The notes: a model not told the origin generated them from the sequence alone. Shown: positions 17,614 to 28,708, numbered from the stretch's first letter. The stretch is 64,000 nt of DNA from Sphingomonas phyllosphaerae (GCA_036946405.1 JAQIJC010000001.1:1433001-1497000), one strand, 5' to 3'. Translations and numbers: made by a program.

Positions 17614-18086
17614 GCCGGATCGACCGCCACGCCGTCGGTCTGCTTCGCGCGCCACGCCTGCACGCGCTGCGACAGCGCCTCGTCGGACAGCGCGAGGATG
17701 GAGGCGGCGAGCAAAGCGGCGTTGATCGCGCCGGCCTTGCCGATCGCCAGCGTGCCGACCGGAATGCCGCCGGGCATCTGGACGATCGAGAGCAGGCTAT
17801 CCATGCCCTTCAACGCCTTGGACTCGACCGGCACGCCCAGCACCGGCAGATGCGTCATCGACGCCGCCATGCCGGGCAGATGCGCCGCGCCGCCCGCGCC
17901 GGCGACGATGACCTTCAGTCCGCGGTCTGCCGCGCCGGTCGCATAATCGTACAGCCGCTGCGGGGTACGATGCGCGGAGACGACCTTCGCCTCATACGCG
18001 ATACCGAGCGCGTCGAGCGTCTCGCTCGCATGACGCATCGTTTCCCAGTCCGAGGTGGAACCCATGATGATGCCAATTTGCGCCAT
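17610..18086 (-). CDS. purE: N5-carboxyaminoimidazole ribonucleotide mutase
   Basis: 158 residues, the usual length of class I PurE. It converts N5-CAIR to CAIR in the purine pathway. The active-site signature is complete: [13 protein letters not shown] near the N-terminus, [31 protein letters not shown] and [18 protein letters not shown] with [13 protein letters not shown]. First gene of a two-gene purE-purK unit. A dispersed palindrome (18180-18315) lies upstream. Confidence 0.97.
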   Translation of the reverse strand: MAQIGIIMGSTSDWETMRHASETLDALGIAYEAKVVSAHRTPQRLYDYATGAADRGLKVIVAGAGGAAHLPGMAASMTHLPVLGVPVESKALKGMDSLLSIVQMPGGIPVGTLAIGKAGAINAALLAASILALSDEALSQRVQAWRAKQTDGVAVDPA

Positions 18087-18179
18087 CGCGTGCGGTTAGC
18101 GGGGCAGGGCGGAGAGGGCAATCGGCAAAGTTCACATGCCGTCGCCCCTGCGCAATAAAGGAACATGGCGCTGCTCAGA

Positions 18180-18315
18180 TGCCGTCGCACCTGCGAAGGC
18201 AGGGGCCTATGTCTGTAAAGTCCGTCGCGCAGGTCTGACACACGAACCACCGCCTTGTGTCAGGCGATCACCCGGACTTCACAGACATGGGCCCCTGCCT
18301 GCGCAGGGGCGACGG
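18180..18315. repeat. Dispersed palindrome 'GTCGCCCCTGCGCAGGCAGGGGCC', copy 1
   Basis: Left arm GCCGTCGCACCTGCGAAGGC with AGGGGCCTATGTCTGTAAAGTCC and right arm GGACTTCACAGACATGG with GCCCCTGCCTGCGCAGGGGC. Copy 2 is at 45693-45830. The arms are separated by about 50 bases, forming a long hairpin between purE and the luciferase-like gene. Confidence 0.8.
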
Positions 18316-18320
18316 GCATG

Positions 18321-19319
<999 letters not shown>

Positions 19320-19416
19320 AGGCGGTAGGTGGGGAGGATGGTGCGAGACTGCCAGCGGAGTTACGGTTGGCGGCAGGATAGCAGGGGTTTGCCTCTCTCG
19401 ATCCCCCCCCGACATT

Positions 19417-19490
19417 CCCGCTCCCGTCAGTTATTTCCGTTCCCTTCGGTCATTCCCGTTCCCTTCAGTCATTCCCGCGAAGGCGGGAAT
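19417..19490. repeat. Short direct repeats 'GTTCCCTTCGGTCATTCCC'
   Basis: Three tandem, slightly varied units of about 19 bases (CCGTTCCCTTCGGTCATTCC, CCGTTCCCTTCAGTCATTCC, with a degenerate first unit CCCGTCAGTTATTTCCG) run directly into the left arm of the palindrome starting at 19468. The 337-base gap 19320-19656 holds only this and that palindrome. Confidence 0.6.
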
Positions 19491-19560
19491 CCAGACGCGC
19501 AGGTCTTCGCAAGAGGCGAAACGTCAGAGGTTCTGGATTCCCGCCTTCGCGGGAATGACG
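19468..19560. repeat. Dispersed palindrome 'GTCATTCCCGCGAAGGCGGGAATCCAGA', copy 1
   Basis: Left arm GTCATTCCCGCGAAGGCGGG + AATCCAGA and right arm TCTGGATTCCCGCC + TTCGCGGGAATGAC, each arm itself containing a perfect CCCGCGAAGGCGGG hairpin. Copy 2 is at 45592-45685; a diverged half copy is at 60080-60117. Confidence 0.85.
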
Positions 19561-19656
19561 AGAAGGGAGTCGCGAGGATGACGAGGAGGGGGGGGGCGCC
19601 GGGATGACGGGCGCGCGGGGATGACGCGCGCCCTCAAACCCCCTACACGCCGCGCC

Positions 19657-20322
19657 ATGCACCCGGCCTTCGCGCACGTCGATACGTGGATCTTCGACCT
19701 CGACAACACGCTATACCCGGCGCGCGCCGATCTGTTCGCGCATATCGATCGCCGGATGACCGCGTTCATCGCCGACTTCCTGAACGTCGACCCCATCGAG
19801 GCACGTCGCATCCAGAAGGAATATTTTCTCGGCCACGGCACCACGCTCGCCGGGCTGATGGCGTATCATGACGTCGATCCGCACGCCTTCCTCGCCTACG
19901 TCCACGATATCGAGATGGATGCGCTGGAGGAAAACGCCCCGCTCGCCGCCGCACTGGCGAAGCTGCCGGGACGCAAATTGGTCTTCACCAACGGCGACCG
20001 GCCCTATGCGCTCAAGGTGCTGGAGCGGCTCGGGCTCGGGCAGAGTTTCGAGGCGGTCCACGACATCGTCGCGATGGACCTGACGCCCAAGCCCGCCGCC
20101 AGCGCCTATGCTGGGCTATGCGCCGCGTTCGACATCGACCCGGCCCGCGCCTTGTTCGTCGAGGATATGGCGCGCAACCTGAAACCCGCCAAGGCGATCG
20201 GGATGACCACCGTCTGGGTGGACAACGGGTCCGAGCAGGACCACGACGCCGACCGATCCTATGTCGACCACCGCGTGACCGACGTCACCGCGTGGGTCCA
20301 GTCTGTTTTGGAGGACCAATGA
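19657..20322 (+). CDS. HAD-family pyrimidine 5'-nucleotidase-like phosphatase
   Basis: 221 residues from the ATG at 19657 (19621 is an in-frame alternative within the repeat-flanking sequence). HAD motif I is [13 protein letters not shown], motif II is [11 protein letters not shown], and motif IV is [19 protein letters not shown]. The spacing and the LDNTLYP start match the bacterial pyrimidine 5'-nucleotidase group (Sdt1/PynA-like), which removes phosphate from UMP/CMP. Its stop overlaps the dapD start (ATGA), so the two genes are coupled, although there is no obvious metabolic link. Confidence 0.85.
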   Translation: MHPAFAHVDTWIFDLDNTLYPARADLFAHIDRRMTAFIADFLNVDPIEARRIQKEYFLGHGTTLAGLMAYHDVDPHAFLAYVHDIEMDALEENAPLAAALAKLPGRKLVFTNGDRPYALKVLERLGLGQSFEAVHDIVAMDLTPKPAASAYAGLCAAFDIDPARALFVEDMARNLKPAKAIGMTTVWVDNGSEQDHDADRSYVDHRVTDVTAWVQSVLEDQ

Positions 20323-21161
20323 CCGCCGAGCTTTCCGCCACGATCGACGCCGCGTGGGAGAACCGCGCCGAGCTGGGGCTGACCACCGGGGGCGAGGTGC
20401 GCGTCGCGGTCGACCGGGCGCTGGCGCTGCTCGACGCCGGGCAGGCGCGCGTCGCCGAGCCGGACGGCAGCCAAGGTAAAGAGGGGGGCGGCTGGCGCGT
20501 CAACCAGTGGCTGAAGAAAGCGGTGCTGCTCAGCTTCCGCCTCAACGACAATGCGCTGATCGACAATGGTCCGGGCGCGGGGCACTGGTTCGACAAGGTG
20601 CCGAGCAAGTTTTCGGGCTGGAGCGAGGCGGAGTTCCGCAGCGCCGGCTTCCGCGCGGTGCCGGGCAGCGTGGTGCGGCGCGGCGCATTCGTCGGCAAGG
20701 GCGCGATCCTGATGCCGAGCTTCGTCAACATCGGCGCCTATGTCGGTGAAGGCACGATGGTCGACACCTGGGCGACCGTCGGCAGCTGCGCGCAGATCGG
20801 GAAGAACGTCCACCTCTCGGGCGGCGCCGGGATCGGCGGCGTGCTCGAGCCGTTGCAGGCCGATCCGGTCATCATCGGCGACGGCGCGTTCATCGGCGCG
20901 CGTGCCGAGGTCGCGGAGGGTGTGCGCGTGGGTGAGGGCGCGGTGCTGTCGATGGGCGTCTATCTGGGCGCGTCGACCAAGATCATCGACCGTGAAACCG
21001 GCGAGACGTTCCGCGGCGAAGTGCCCCCCTATGCGGTGGTCGTCCCCGGTTCGATCGGCGGCGGGGATGGTAAGCCGGCGCTCTATTGCGCGGTGATCGT
21101 CAAGCGCGTCGACGCGCAGACCCGCAGCAAGACCAGCATCAACGACCTGCTGCGCGACTGA
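20319..21161 (+). CDS. dapD: 2,3,4,5-tetrahydropyridine-2,6-dicarboxylate N-succinyltransferase
   Basis: 280 residues. It transfers succinyl from succinyl-CoA to tetrahydrodipicolinate in the lysine/diaminopimelate pathway. The left-handed beta-helix hexapeptide repeats are visible ([60 protein letters not shown]) and [16 protein letters not shown] is characteristic of DapD. The N-terminal helices ([21 protein letters not shown]) are also typical. Start at 20319 overlaps the upstream stop by four bases. Confidence 0.97.
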   Translation: MTAELSATIDAAWENRAELGLTTGGEVRVAVDRALALLDAGQARVAEPDGSQGKEGGGWRVNQWLKKAVLLSFRLNDNALIDNGPGAGHWFDKVPSKFSGWSEAEFRSAGFRAVPGSVVRRGAFVGKGAILMPSFVNIGAYVGEGTMVDTWATVGSCAQIGKNVHLSGGAGIGGVLEPLQADPVIIGDGAFIGARAEVAEGVRVGEGAVLSMGVYLGASTKIIDRETGETFRGEVPPYAVVVPGSIGGGDGKPALYCAVIVKRVDAQTRSKTSINDLLRD

Positions 21162-21171
21162 GTGCGACCAT

Positions 21172-21252
21172 CTGTCGCCCCGGCCTTGAGCCGGGGTCCC
21201 GCTTTTCTGCCACGGAGGGAAGAAGCGAGATCCCGGATCAAGTCCGGGATAA
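21172..21252. repeat. Dispersed palindrome 'CCCGGATCAAGTCCGGG', copy
   Basis: GTCGCCCCGGCCTTGAGCCG with GGGTCCCGCTTTTCTGCC and the mirror AAGCGAGATCCCGGATCAAG with TCCGGGAT. Lies directly after the dapD stop and may also work as its transcription end (inference). Confidence 0.75.
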
Positions 21253-21370
21253 CGAAGGTGGAGAGCCCGTCCCCGGATGAACGTGCCGCGTATAACATGT
21301 AAAACAAAATGCCTCGACTCCGTCATGTGGCGCGCCTATCCGGGGGTAATCAGAGGAAAAGGACACCCCG

Positions 21371-22336
21371 ATGCCGACTGCCAGCAAGGTTCTCGACCGC
21401 GTGCTCGTGCTGGAGATGGTGCGCGTCACCGAGGCGGCGGCGATCGCTGCCTCGACGCTGACCGGGCGCGGTGACGAAAAGGCCGCCGATGCCGCCGCGG
21501 TCGAGGCGATGCGCGCGGCGCTCAACGAACTCGACATCGACGGAACGGTGGTGATCGGTGAGGGCGAGCGCGACGAGGCGCCGATGCTGTTCATCGGCGA
21601 AAAGGTCGGCAGCGGGCAGGGGCCGGCGATCGACATCGCGCTCGATCCGCTGGAGGGCACGACGATCTGCGCCAAGTCGGGGCCGAACAGCCTCGCGGTG
21701 TTGGCGATCGCGGAAAAGGGCGGGCTGCTCAACGCGCCCGACGTCTATATGGACAAGCTGGCGGTCGGGCCGGGGCTGCCCGCTGGGGTCATCGACCTCG
21801 ATCGCACCCCGACCGAGAATGTCGCGGCGATCGCGGCGGCCAAGGGCGTCCAGCCAAGGGATATCATCGCCTGCGTGCTCGACCGTCCGCGTCACGAGGC
21901 GCTGATCGCCGAATTGCGCGGGATCGGGTGCGGCGTGGTGCTGATCGGCGACGGCGACGTCGCGGGGGTGATCGCGACCAGCGACCCCGACACGACGATC
22001 GACGTCTATATGGGCTCGGGCGGCGCGCCGGAGGGCGTGCTGGCCTGCGCGGCGCTGCGCTGCGTCGGAGGGCAGTTCAAGGGCCGGCTGTTGTTCCGCA
22101 ACGACGACGAGCGGGCGCGGGCGCGCAAATGGGGGATCGAGGATCTCGACCGCCAATATGATCTCAAGGATCTGGCGAAGGGCGATTGCATCTTCGCGGC
22201 GACCGGGGTCACCGATGGCTCGCTGCTGGAGGGCGTGCGGCGCGTCGGCGGCAAGATGACCACCGAGAGCGTCGTGATGCGCGCCTCGTCGGGCACGGTG
22301 CGCTGGGTGAAGGGCGAGCACCGCCTCGACCTGTGA
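21371..22336 (+). CDS. glpX: Class II fructose-1,6-bisphosphatase
   Basis: 321 residues; ATG at 21371 preceded by AGGAAAAGGA. It hydrolyses fructose-1,6-bisphosphate in gluconeogenesis. GlpX motifs: LEMVRVTEAAAIAAS at the start, VVIGEGERDEAPMLFIGE, IALDPLEGTTICAKSGPNS (metal-binding D-P-L-E-G-T), DVYMGSGGAPEGVLACAALR and GVTDGSLLEGVRR. Class II enzymes of this kind are the usual FBPase in sphingomonads. The stop overlaps the start of the CPBP gene by one base (TGATG). Confidence 0.96.
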   Translation: MPTASKVLDRVLVLEMVRVTEAAAIAASTLTGRGDEKAADAAAVEAMRAALNELDIDGTVVIGEGERDEAPMLFIGEKVGSGQGPAIDIALDPLEGTTICAKSGPNSLAVLAIAEKGGLLNAPDVYMDKLAVGPGLPAGVIDLDRTPTENVAAIAAAKGVQPRDIIACVLDRPRHEALIAELRGIGCGVVLIGDGDVAGVIATSDPDTTIDVYMGSGGAPEGVLACAALRCVGGQFKGRLLFRNDDERARARKWGIEDLDRQYDLKDLAKGDCIFAATGVTDGSLLEGVRRVGGKMTTESVVMRASSGTVRWVKGEHRLDL

Positions 22337-23073
22337 TGGCCGCGGGGGCGGCGCTGGCGCTCGCGTTGGCCAGCCTCGCGCTGCTGCTGCATGGCGCGCG
22401 CTTCGGCTATTGGCCGCGCCCGCCCAGCGTCGCGCCGGGGACGGTGCGGCATCGCTGGTTCGCGCGGCTGGCGCTGCGCGCGGTCGTGCATTTCGGTGCG
22501 GTCGCGGTGCTGCTGCTGGCAGTGCTGGGGCGGCTCGACGCGATCGCGAAATTTCCGCCCGAGTTGCTGCCGGCAAGCGCGGTGGCGGTGGCGTGGATCG
22601 GCCAGCCGGGCTGGCCGCCGCTGGCCGCGGGAGCGCTCGGCGGCGTGGTGATTGCCGCATTGCTCGAACGCCGCGGACGCCGGGTGACGATCGGCGACCT
22701 GCGCGCGGTCATGCCGACGCGCCACGCCGAACTCGGCTGGGGCGTCCTGCTCGCGATCGTCGCTGGGGTGACCGAGGAGCTGTTCTTCCGGCTGCTGCTG
22801 CCGCTGCTGCTCGCGATCGTGAGCGGGTCGGCGTTGCTCGGGTTTGCGGGCGCGACCGCGGCGTTCGGTTATGCGCACCGCTATCAGGGCTGGCGTGGCG
22901 TCGTCGCGACGGTGATCGCGGGGGTGGTGCTGGCGCTGGTCTATCTGGTGTCGGGGCGCTTGTGGCCGGCGATGCTGGTCCATGCTGCGATCGACCTCAA
23001 CGGACTGGTGCTGCGGCCGGTGCTGGCGGGGAAGTTGCGGTTGGCACATCCAGACCCGTCGCCCCGGACTTGA
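22336..23073 (+). CDS. CPBP-family intramembrane metalloprotease
   Basis: 245 residues, mostly hydrophobic, about 6-7 membrane helices (for example ALALALASLALLLHGA, VHFGAVAVLLLAVLG, GWGVLLAIVAGVTEE). The Abi/CPBP (Rce1-like) motifs are present: EELFFRLLLPLL (EExxxR), GYAHRYQGWRG (second-motif His) and HAAIDLNG (third-motif His/Asn). Such proteases can process prenylated or signal proteins or give bacteriocin immunity; the target is unknown. The final residues (HPDPSPRT) are encoded by the left arm of the palindromic repeat that follows. Coupled to glpX. Confidence 0.88.
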   Translation: MAAGAALALALASLALLLHGARFGYWPRPPSVAPGTVRHRWFARLALRAVVHFGAVAVLLLAVLGRLDAIAKFPPELLPASAVAVAWIGQPGWPPLAAGALGGVVIAALLERRGRRVTIGDLRAVMPTRHAELGWGVLLAIVAGVTEELFFRLLLPLLLAIVSGSALLGFAGATAAFGYAHRYQGWRGVVATVIAGVVLALVYLVSGRLWPAMLVHAAIDLNGLVLRPVLAGKLRLAHPDPSPRT

Positions 23074-23141
23074 TCCGGGGTCCCGCTTTTTCGCCGCGTC
23101 TGGGAGTAAGAAGCGGGATCCCGGATCAAGTCCGGGATGAC
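23057..23141. repeat. Dispersed palindrome 'CCCGGATCAAGTCCGGG', copy overlapping a stop codon
   Basis: CGTCGCCCCGGACTTGATCC with GGGGTCCCGC and the mirror GCGGGATCCCGGATCAAGTC with CGGGATGACG. The left arm contains the CPBP gene stop (22336-23073) and the right arm ends beside the cysQ stop (23144), so it separates two convergent genes and may terminate both. Confidence 0.85.
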
Positions 23142-23143
23142 GA

Positions 23144-23884
23144 TCAGGCAGAATCCAACGCCGCCAGCACCGGCGCGACATGCTCGTGCCGGCAGATCAG
23201 CAGGTCCGGCATGTACGTGTCCGCGCAATTGTAGACCAGCGGTGACCCGTCGATGCGGCTGACGTGCAGCCCGTGCGCGCGCGCCACCGCGGCGGGGGCG
23301 CAGCTGTCCCATTCATATTGCCCGCCCGAATGGAGATAGATGTCCGACTGGCCGAGGATGATGCTCATTGCCTTGGCGCCGGCGCTGCCCATCGGCACCA
23401 GCTCCGCGCCCAGCGCCTCGGCGACCGCCACCGCCTCGCGCGCCGGGCGCGAGCGGCTGACCACCATCCGCAGCCGTTCGGGCGCTGGCGGAACGACGAC
23501 CGGCGCATCGCTGCGCAGCACGACGCCCGCCGCAGGCAAGGCGACCGCGCCGGTCGCCGGCACACCGTCGATAGCGAGCCCGACATGCACCGCCCAGTCG
23601 GCGCGGCGCTCGGCATATTCGCGCGTGCCGTCGACCGGGTCGACGATCCACACCCGCGAACGGTCGAGGCGGATCGGGCAGTCCTTCTCTTCCTCCGACA
23701 GCAACCCATCCGCGCCACGCTGCGCGCGCAACGCCTCGACGAGGAAGCGGTTGGCGATCGCGTCCCCGGCCTTGGCCAGCGCCCGCTCGGTCAGCGCAGC
23801 GCTGTCGCGCACCGTCAGCAGCAGCGCGCCCGCCACCCCGGCGAGATGCGCGGCCAGCGCGGCATCGCTCACGTCCGCGGTCAT
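23144..23884 (-). CDS. cysQ: 3'(2'),5'-bisphosphate nucleotidase (CysQ/inositol monophosphatase family)
   Basis: 246 residues. The inositol-phosphatase fold has its metal site: LLSEEEKD (first acidic motif), [13 protein letters not shown] (DPVDGT) and [11 protein letters not shown] (WD). This family converts 3'-phosphoadenosine 5'-phosphate (and PAPS) to AMP, preventing build-up of toxic PAP during sulfate assimilation. The operon supports CysQ over inositol phosphatase: it overlaps the cysNC stop by four bases (ATGA at 23881-23884). Confidence 0.9.
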   Translation of the reverse strand: MTADVSDAALAAHLAGVAGALLLTVRDSAALTERALAKAGDAIANRFLVEALRAQRGADGLLSEEEKDCPIRLDRSRVWIVDPVDGTREYAERRADWAVHVGLAIDGVPATGAVALPAAGVVLRSDAPVVVPPAPERLRMVVSRSRPAREAVAVAEALGAELVPMGSAGAKAMSIILGQSDIYLHSGGQYEWDSCAPAAVARAHGLHVSRIDGSPLVYNCADTYMPDLLICRHEHVAPVLAALDSA

Positions 23885-25791
23885 GCGCGGCGCAGCAGCA
23901 GGTCGACGATCTGCTCGGCGGCCTGTTCGGGGGTGGTGACGGTGGTGTCGATCCGCACCTCGGGGGCCTCCGGCCGCTCGTACGGGCTGTCGATGCCGGT
24001 GAAGTTCTTGAGCAAGCCGGCGCGCGCCTTCTTGTAAAGTCCCTTCACGTCGCGACGCTCGGCTTCCGCGAACGGCGTGTCGACGAACACCTCGACGAAC
24101 TCGCCCGCGGGCAGCATCGCGCGCACCATCTCGCGCTCGGCACGGAACGGGCTGATGAACGCGGTGAGCACGATCAGCCCGGCGTCGGTCATCAGCTTCG
24201 CGACCTCGCCGACGCGGCGGATGTTCTCGATCCGGTCGGCCTCGGTGAAGCCGAGATCCTTGTTGAGCCCGTGGCGGACATTGTCGCCGTCGAGCAGGAA
24301 GGTGTGGCGACCGAGCGCGTGGAGCCGTTTCTCGACCAGATTGGCGATCGTCGACTTGCCCGAGCCGGACAGGCCGGTGAACCACAGCACCGCCGGCTTT
24401 TGCTCCTTGAGCGCGGCATGGGCGTCGCGTCCGACGTCGATCGCCTGCCAATGGACGTTCTGCGCGCGGCGCAGGCTGAAATGCAGCATCCCGGCCGCGA
24501 CCGTCGCATTGGTCAGTTTGTCGATCAGGATGAACCCGCCGAGCGTGCGATTGTCGGCATAAGGCTCGAACACGATGGGACGGTCGGTGGTCAGCTCGGC
24601 GACGCCGATCGCATTGAGGTCGAGCGTCTTGGCGGCGAGCTGTTCGAGCGTGTTGACGTTGACGACGTACTTGGGCTGCTGGACGGTCGCTGAGACGGTC
24701 TGCGTCCCCAGCTTCAGCCAATAGCCGCGCCCGACGCGCAAGCTCGCATCGTCGAGCCACACCAGCGTCGCCTCGAACTGGTCGGCGGCTTCGGGCGGCT
24801 GTTCGGCGGCAGCGATCACGTCGCCGCGCGAACAGTCGATCTCGTCGGCGAAGCACAAGGTCACTGACTGGCCGGCGACCGCCTGTTGCAGGTCACCGTC
24901 GAGCGTGACGATCCGCGTCACCGCCGAGGTCTTGCCCGACGGCAGCACGCGCACCCTGTCGCCGACCGCGACGCGCCCGGTCGCGATCAGCCCCGAGAAG
25001 CCGCGGAAGTCGAGGTGCGGGCGGTTGACCCATTGCACCGGCATCCGGAACGGCTTGTCGGCGTCGACCGAGGCGAGCACCTCGACGGTTTCGAGATGCT
25101 CGGCCAAAGTCGGCCCGTGATACCAGGGCGTGTTCGCGGAGCGCGCGGTGATATTGTCGCCCTTGAACCCCGAGATCGGCAGCGCGGTGAAGCCGGCGAT
25201 CCCGATCGACTCCGCAAAGGCGGCATAGTCCGCGACGATCGTGTCGAACGTCGCCTGATCGTAGCCGACCAGATCCATCTTGTTGACCGCCAGCACGATG
25301 TTGCGGATGCCGATCAGGTGGCAGAGGTAGCTGTGCCGCCGCGTCTGCGTCAGCACGCCCTTGCGCGCGTCGATCAGGATCACCGCAAGGTCGGCGGTCG
25401 ACGCGCCGGTCACCATGTTGCGTGTATATTGCTCGTGGCCGGGGCAGTCGGCGACGATGAACTTGCGCTTCTCGGTATTGAAGAAGCGATAGGCGACGTC
25501 GATCGTGATCCCCTGCTCGCGCTCGGCGGCGAGCCCGTCGACCAGCAGCGCGAAGTCGATCTCGCCACCTTGCGTGCCCTGTTTGCGCGAATCGCTTTCC
25601 AGCGCGGCGAGCTGATCCTCGAAGATCATCTTCGAATCGTAGAGCAGTCTTCCGATCAGCGTCGACTTGCCGTCATCGACCGAGCCGCAGGTGATGAAGC
25701 GCAACATCGTCTTGTGCTGATGGCTGTCGAGATACGCATCGATGTCGCGCGCGACCAGATCGTCGACGACATAAGCAGGTGCAGTGCTCAT
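23881..25791 (-). CDS. cysNC: Bifunctional sulfate adenylyltransferase subunit 1 / APS kinase
   Basis: 636 residues. Residues 1-430 are a CysN GTPase: [19 protein letters not shown] (P-loop), [13 protein letters not shown] and NKMDLVGYD, with EF-Tu-like beta-barrel domains after it. Residues about 445-636 are Cys[19 protein letters not shown] (P-loop), [15 protein letters not shown] and [10 protein letters not shown]. With CysD it uses GTP-driven ATP sulfurylation to make APS, then phosphorylates APS to PAPS. Fusion CysNC is usual in alphaproteobacteria. It overlaps cysD by one base upstream and cysQ by four downstream. Confidence 0.97.
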   Translation of the reverse strand: MSTAPAYVVDDLVARDIDAYLDSHQHKTMLRFITCGSVDDGKSTLIGRLLYDSKMIFEDQLAALESDSRKQGTQGGEIDFALLVDGLAAEREQGITIDVAYRFFNTEKRKFIVADCPGHEQYTRNMVTGASTADLAVILIDARKGVLTQTRRHSYLCHLIGIRNIVLAVNKMDLVGYDQATFDTIVADYAAFAESIGIAGFTALPISGFKGDNITARSANTPWYHGPTLAEHLETVEVLASVDADKPFRMPVQWVNRPHLDFRGFSGLIATGRVAVGDRVRVLPSGKTSAVTRIVTLDGDLQQAVAGQSVTLCFADEIDCSRGDVIAAAEQPPEAADQFEATLVWLDDASLRVGRGYWLKLGTQTVSATVQQPKYVVNVNTLEQLAAKTLDLNAIGVAELTTDRPIVFEPYADNRTLGGFILIDKLTNATVAAGMLHFSLRRAQNVHWQAIDVGRDAHAALKEQKPAVLWFTGLSGSGKSTIANLVEKRLHALGRHTFLLDGDNVRHGLNKDLGFTEADRIENIRRVGEVAKLMTDAGLIVLTAFISPFRAEREMVRAMLPAGEFVEVFVDTPFAEAERRDVKGLYKKARAGLLKNFTGIDSPYERPEAPEVRIDTTVTTPEQAAEQIVDLLLRRA

Positions 25792-26711
25792 CAGAAATAC
25801 CCCTGCTGCTTCTTCACTTCCATGCCTGCGCCGCCGGCATCCTTGTCGATCGCGCGCCCCTGCCGCTCGCTGGTGGTGGTGAGCAACGTCTCCTGGATTA
25901 CCTGTGGCAGCGTCGTCGCGCGGCTCTCGACCGCGCCGGTCAGCGGATAGCAGCCGAGCGTGCGGAAGCGGATCGAGCGCAGCACCGGCTCTTCGCCGGG
26001 CAACAGCCGGAAGCGAGCGTCATCGACCATCAGCAGCATCCCGTCACGCTCGACGGTCGGGCGCTCGGCGGCGAAATAGAGCGGGACGATCGGCACGTCG
26101 TTGAGATGGATATATTGCCAGATGTCCAGCTCGGTCCAGTTCGAGATCGGGAAGACGCGGATGCTCTCGCCCTTGTTCTTGCGGGCGTTGTAGAGGTTCC
26201 ACAGCTCCGGGCGCTGGTTCTTCGGGTCCCAGCCGTGCGTCGCGGTGCGGAAGCTGAAGATCCGCTCCTTGGCGCGGCTCTTCTCCTCGTCGCGGCGAGC
26301 GCCGCCGAACGCGGCGTCGAAGCCGTATTGGTCGAGCGCCTGCTTCAGCCCCTCGGTCTTCCACAGGTCGGTATGCAGCGCGCCGTGGTCGAACGGGTTG
26401 ATCCCGCGCTCGATCGCCTCGGGGTTCTGGTGGACGAGCAGCGTCATCCCGCTCTCCGCCGCCATCCGGTCGCGTAGCGCGTACATCTCGCGGAACTTCC
26501 ACGTGGTGTCGACATGCAGCAGCGGGAAGGGCGGGGGGCTGGGGAAGAACGCCTTGCGCGCGAGATGCAGCATCACCGCGCTGTCCTTGCCGACCGAATA
26601 GAGCATCACGGGATTGTCCGCCTCGGCCACCACCTCGCGCATGATGTGGACCGCCTCGGCCTCGAGCCGTTGCAGATGGGTGAGCCGGTGGTGATCGAGC
26701 AACCGTGACAT
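25791..26711 (-). CDS. cysD: Sulfate adenylyltransferase subunit 2
   Basis: 306 residues, the usual length. ATP-PPase fold: [20 protein letters not shown] (SGGxDS-like SVGKDS motif), [33 protein letters not shown] and [16 protein letters not shown]. CysD carries the sulfurylation site and CysN the GTPase. First gene of cysD-cysNC-cysQ. The 243-base gap upstream contains a GC-rich IR and a copy of the 'GTCATTGCGAGC' repeat; a promoter was not confidently located. Confidence 0.97.
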   Translation of the reverse strand: MSRLLDHHRLTHLQRLEAEAVHIMREVVAEADNPVMLYSVGKDSAVMLHLARKAFFPSPPPFPLLHVDTTWKFREMYALRDRMAAESGMTLLVHQNPEAIERGINPFDHGALHTDLWKTEGLKQALDQYGFDAAFGGARRDEEKSRAKERIFSFRTATHGWDPKNQRPELWNLYNARKNKGESIRVFPISNWTELDIWQYIHLNDVPIVPLYFAAERPTVERDGMLLMVDDARFRLLPGEEPVLRSIRFRTLGCYPLTGAVESRATTLPQVIQETLLTTTSERQGRAIDKDAGGAGMEVKKQQGYF

Positions 26712-26838
26712 TCGCTTCCCTCTACGCCGGACGCGCGTGTCCGGTCGTCATGCATCTGTCATCCCTTGCGCGGAAATGCGCGACAGCGGGGCGTGGAATT
26801 GGTTGCGGTCTCAAAATTGCAGCTTCTTGGCGTAACCG

Positions 26839-26913
26839 GTCATTGCGAGCGTAGCGAAGCAATCCAGAGCCGGACCAGGACGCCCTGGATTGCTTCGCTC
26901 CGCTCGCAATGAC
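26839..26913. repeat. Dispersed palindrome 'GTCATTGCGAGCG..AGC', copy 2
   Basis: GGTCATTGCGAGCGTAGCGA with AGCAATCCAG and mirror CTGGATTGCTTCGCTCCGCT with CGCAATGACGG. Arms and the AGCCGGACCAGGACGC spacer match copy 1 at 13292-13367. Confidence 0.88.
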
Positions 26914-26954
26914 GGCAGCGCTGAGCTAGCAAGTCAGGACAGAAAGGGTTGCAG

Positions 26955-27803
26955 ATGAAACGTTTGATGATCGCAGCGGCGGCATTGGTGACCGCGAGCG
27001 GCGCCGCCGCGCAGGACGTGCGCGTCATGACCTTCAACGTCCGCTTCGCCTGCGATTGCGACGGCCCCAACGTCTGGCCGGCGCGCCGCGACCTGTTCAT
27101 GCGGACGGTGCGCGAGGCGAACCCCGATGTGATCGGCACGCAGGAACTGCTCAAGACGCAGGGCGACGACATCGTCCGCGCGCTGCCGCGCTATCGCTGG
27201 TTCGGGCGCGACCGCGACGGCGGGCAGGGGGACGGGCACAGGGGCGAGCATATGGGCGTCTTCTACCGCACCGACCGGCTGAAGCTGATTCGCAGCGGCG
27301 ACTTCTGGCTGTCCGAGACGCCCGAGGTGCCGGGCAAGATCAGCTGGGGCGCGAACCTGCCGCGGATGGTGACGTGGGGCGTGTTCGAGACGACCGGCAG
27401 GTCGAAGCGCCGCTTCCTGATGGCCGATACGCATTTCGCGCATCGCGGTGCCGAGGATGAGGAAGCGCGTAACCGCTCCGCCGCGCTGATCGCGGCGCGG
27501 CTGCCCGCAATCGCGCCGGGGTTGCCGATCGTGCTGACCGGCGATCTGAACACCACGCCGGACAGCGCGGCGGTCCGCCGGCTGACCGCGTTCCTGACCG
27601 ACGCCTCGCGGCTCGCGCGCACCGCCGACGCGCCGAGCGGCACCTTCCACGACTTCACCGGCACGCCCGAGGCGGGCAAGTGGATCGACTATATCCTCGT
27701 CAAGGGCTTTCGTCCGGTCGCGGCCAAGGTGCTGACCACGCACGATGGCGCGCGCTATCCGTCCGATCATTTCCCGATCGTCGCCGATCTGAAGGGGGAA
27801 TGA
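26955..27803 (+). CDS. Secreted endonuclease/exonuclease/phosphatase-family protein
   Basis: 282 residues from the ATG at 26955 with GAAAGGG six bases upstream (a TTG at 26949 is the alternative). Signal peptide MKRLMIAAAALVTASGAAAQ. The EEP/DNase I-like fold is complete: VMTFNVRFACD (N-terminal), VIGTQELL (Mg ligand Glu), MADTHFAHRG, LTGDLNTTPDSA and YPSDHFPIVADL (catalytic Asp-His). It is most likely a periplasmic or secreted phosphodiesterase/phosphatase, with no base specificity visible. A half repeat (27820-27847) follows the stop. Confidence 0.85.
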   Translation: MKRLMIAAAALVTASGAAAQDVRVMTFNVRFACDCDGPNVWPARRDLFMRTVREANPDVIGTQELLKTQGDDIVRALPRYRWFGRDRDGGQGDGHRGEHMGVFYRTDRLKLIRSGDFWLSETPEVPGKISWGANLPRMVTWGVFETTGRSKRRFLMADTHFAHRGAEDEEARNRSAALIAARLPAIAPGLPIVLTGDLNTTPDSAAVRRLTAFLTDASRLARTADAPSGTFHDFTGTPEAGKWIDYILVKGFRPVAAKVLTTHDGARYPSDHFPIVADLKGE

Positions 27804-27819
27804 CGTCCGCCCAATTTCC

Positions 27820-27847
27820 GTCATCCCGGATCAAGTCCGGGGCGACG
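27820..27847. repeat. Half copy of the 'CCCGGATCAAGTCCGGG' palindrome
   Basis: CGTCATCCCGGATCAAGTCC followed by GGGGCGACG, between two convergent genes. Only one arm pair is present, unlike the long copies at 23057 or 53874. Confidence 0.6.
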
Positions 27848-27852
27848 AAAGC

Positions 27853-28708
27853 CTACAACGACATTCCCGCCTGCAACCGCTCCAGCTCGACCGGATCGTG
27901 CGTGCAGGTGACGGTCACCGTCTCGCGGCGCTCGATCGACAGCCGGCGCAGCCGTTGCTGGTTGTCGAGCCGCGCGGTGGCGTCGACCTCCATCAGCCGC
28001 TGATAGGCGCGCAGCCCCGGCGTGCAGCGCCGCCGCGCCTGCCGCATCTCGCCGCGATAGAAAATAGGCGTCGCCGGCGTGGAGCAGCCAGCGTCCGTCG
28101 TCCTGCCGCAGCGCCACACCCGCATGTCCCCAGGTGTGGCCGGGCAGCGGCACCATCAGGATCTCGGGCGGCAATCCGTCCAGATCGCGCACCGCGTCGA
28201 AGCCGAACCAGCGCTCGCCGCGCGCGCCGTAGCGTTGCCAGCGCTGCACATCGTCGAGCTGCCTCGGCCGCCAACGGTTGCGCGCGACGACGCCGGCACG
28301 CGGACCGGTGGCGTCGTCATATTCGCGCTGCATGACGTGGACGGTGGCGTTCGGGAAGTCCTCCAGCCCGCCGGCATGATCGAAGTCGAGATGCGTCGCG
28401 ATGATGTGCCGCACGTCGCCGGCACGATGGCCGCGCGCCTCGATCTGTCGGATCGCCGTGTCGCGTTCGTGGAGCCGGATGTTGAGCATCATCCGCCATG
28501 GCAGGGTGATCCGGGGATCGGGGCGGTGGTGCGGATGCGCGACGTCGCGCAGGCCGTAACCGGTGTCGACCAGCACCAGCCCGTGCGCGTCGGTTTCGAT
28601 CAACAGACAATGACAGACGATCCGCCCCAAGGGGCCAAGACTGCGCCCGTCGAACAATGCACCGTCGAGCGGACAGTCTGTTCCGCAGTTCAGATGGAAA
28701 ATTCTCAT
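27853..28708 (-). pseudogene. Metallo-beta-lactamase-fold hydrolase interrupted by a one-base frameshift
   Basis: The N-terminal frame starts at the ATG 28706-28708 (MRIFHLNCGTDCPLDG). It reads a lactonase-like MBL domain: HCLLIETDAHGLVLVDTGYG, the zinc motif ATHLDFDHAGGLEDF (HxDxDH) and VPLPGHTWGHAGVALRQD. At the AAAA run (28061-28064) after HAGDAYF the frame changes: the sensible continuation YRGEMRQARRRCTPGLRAYQ is in another frame and runs to a stop at 27853. Removing one base would give an uninterrupted 284-aa protein. The uninterrupted frame instead ends at 27821 with low-complexity sequence. Either a real loss of function, or a sequencing error. Confidence 0.85.
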
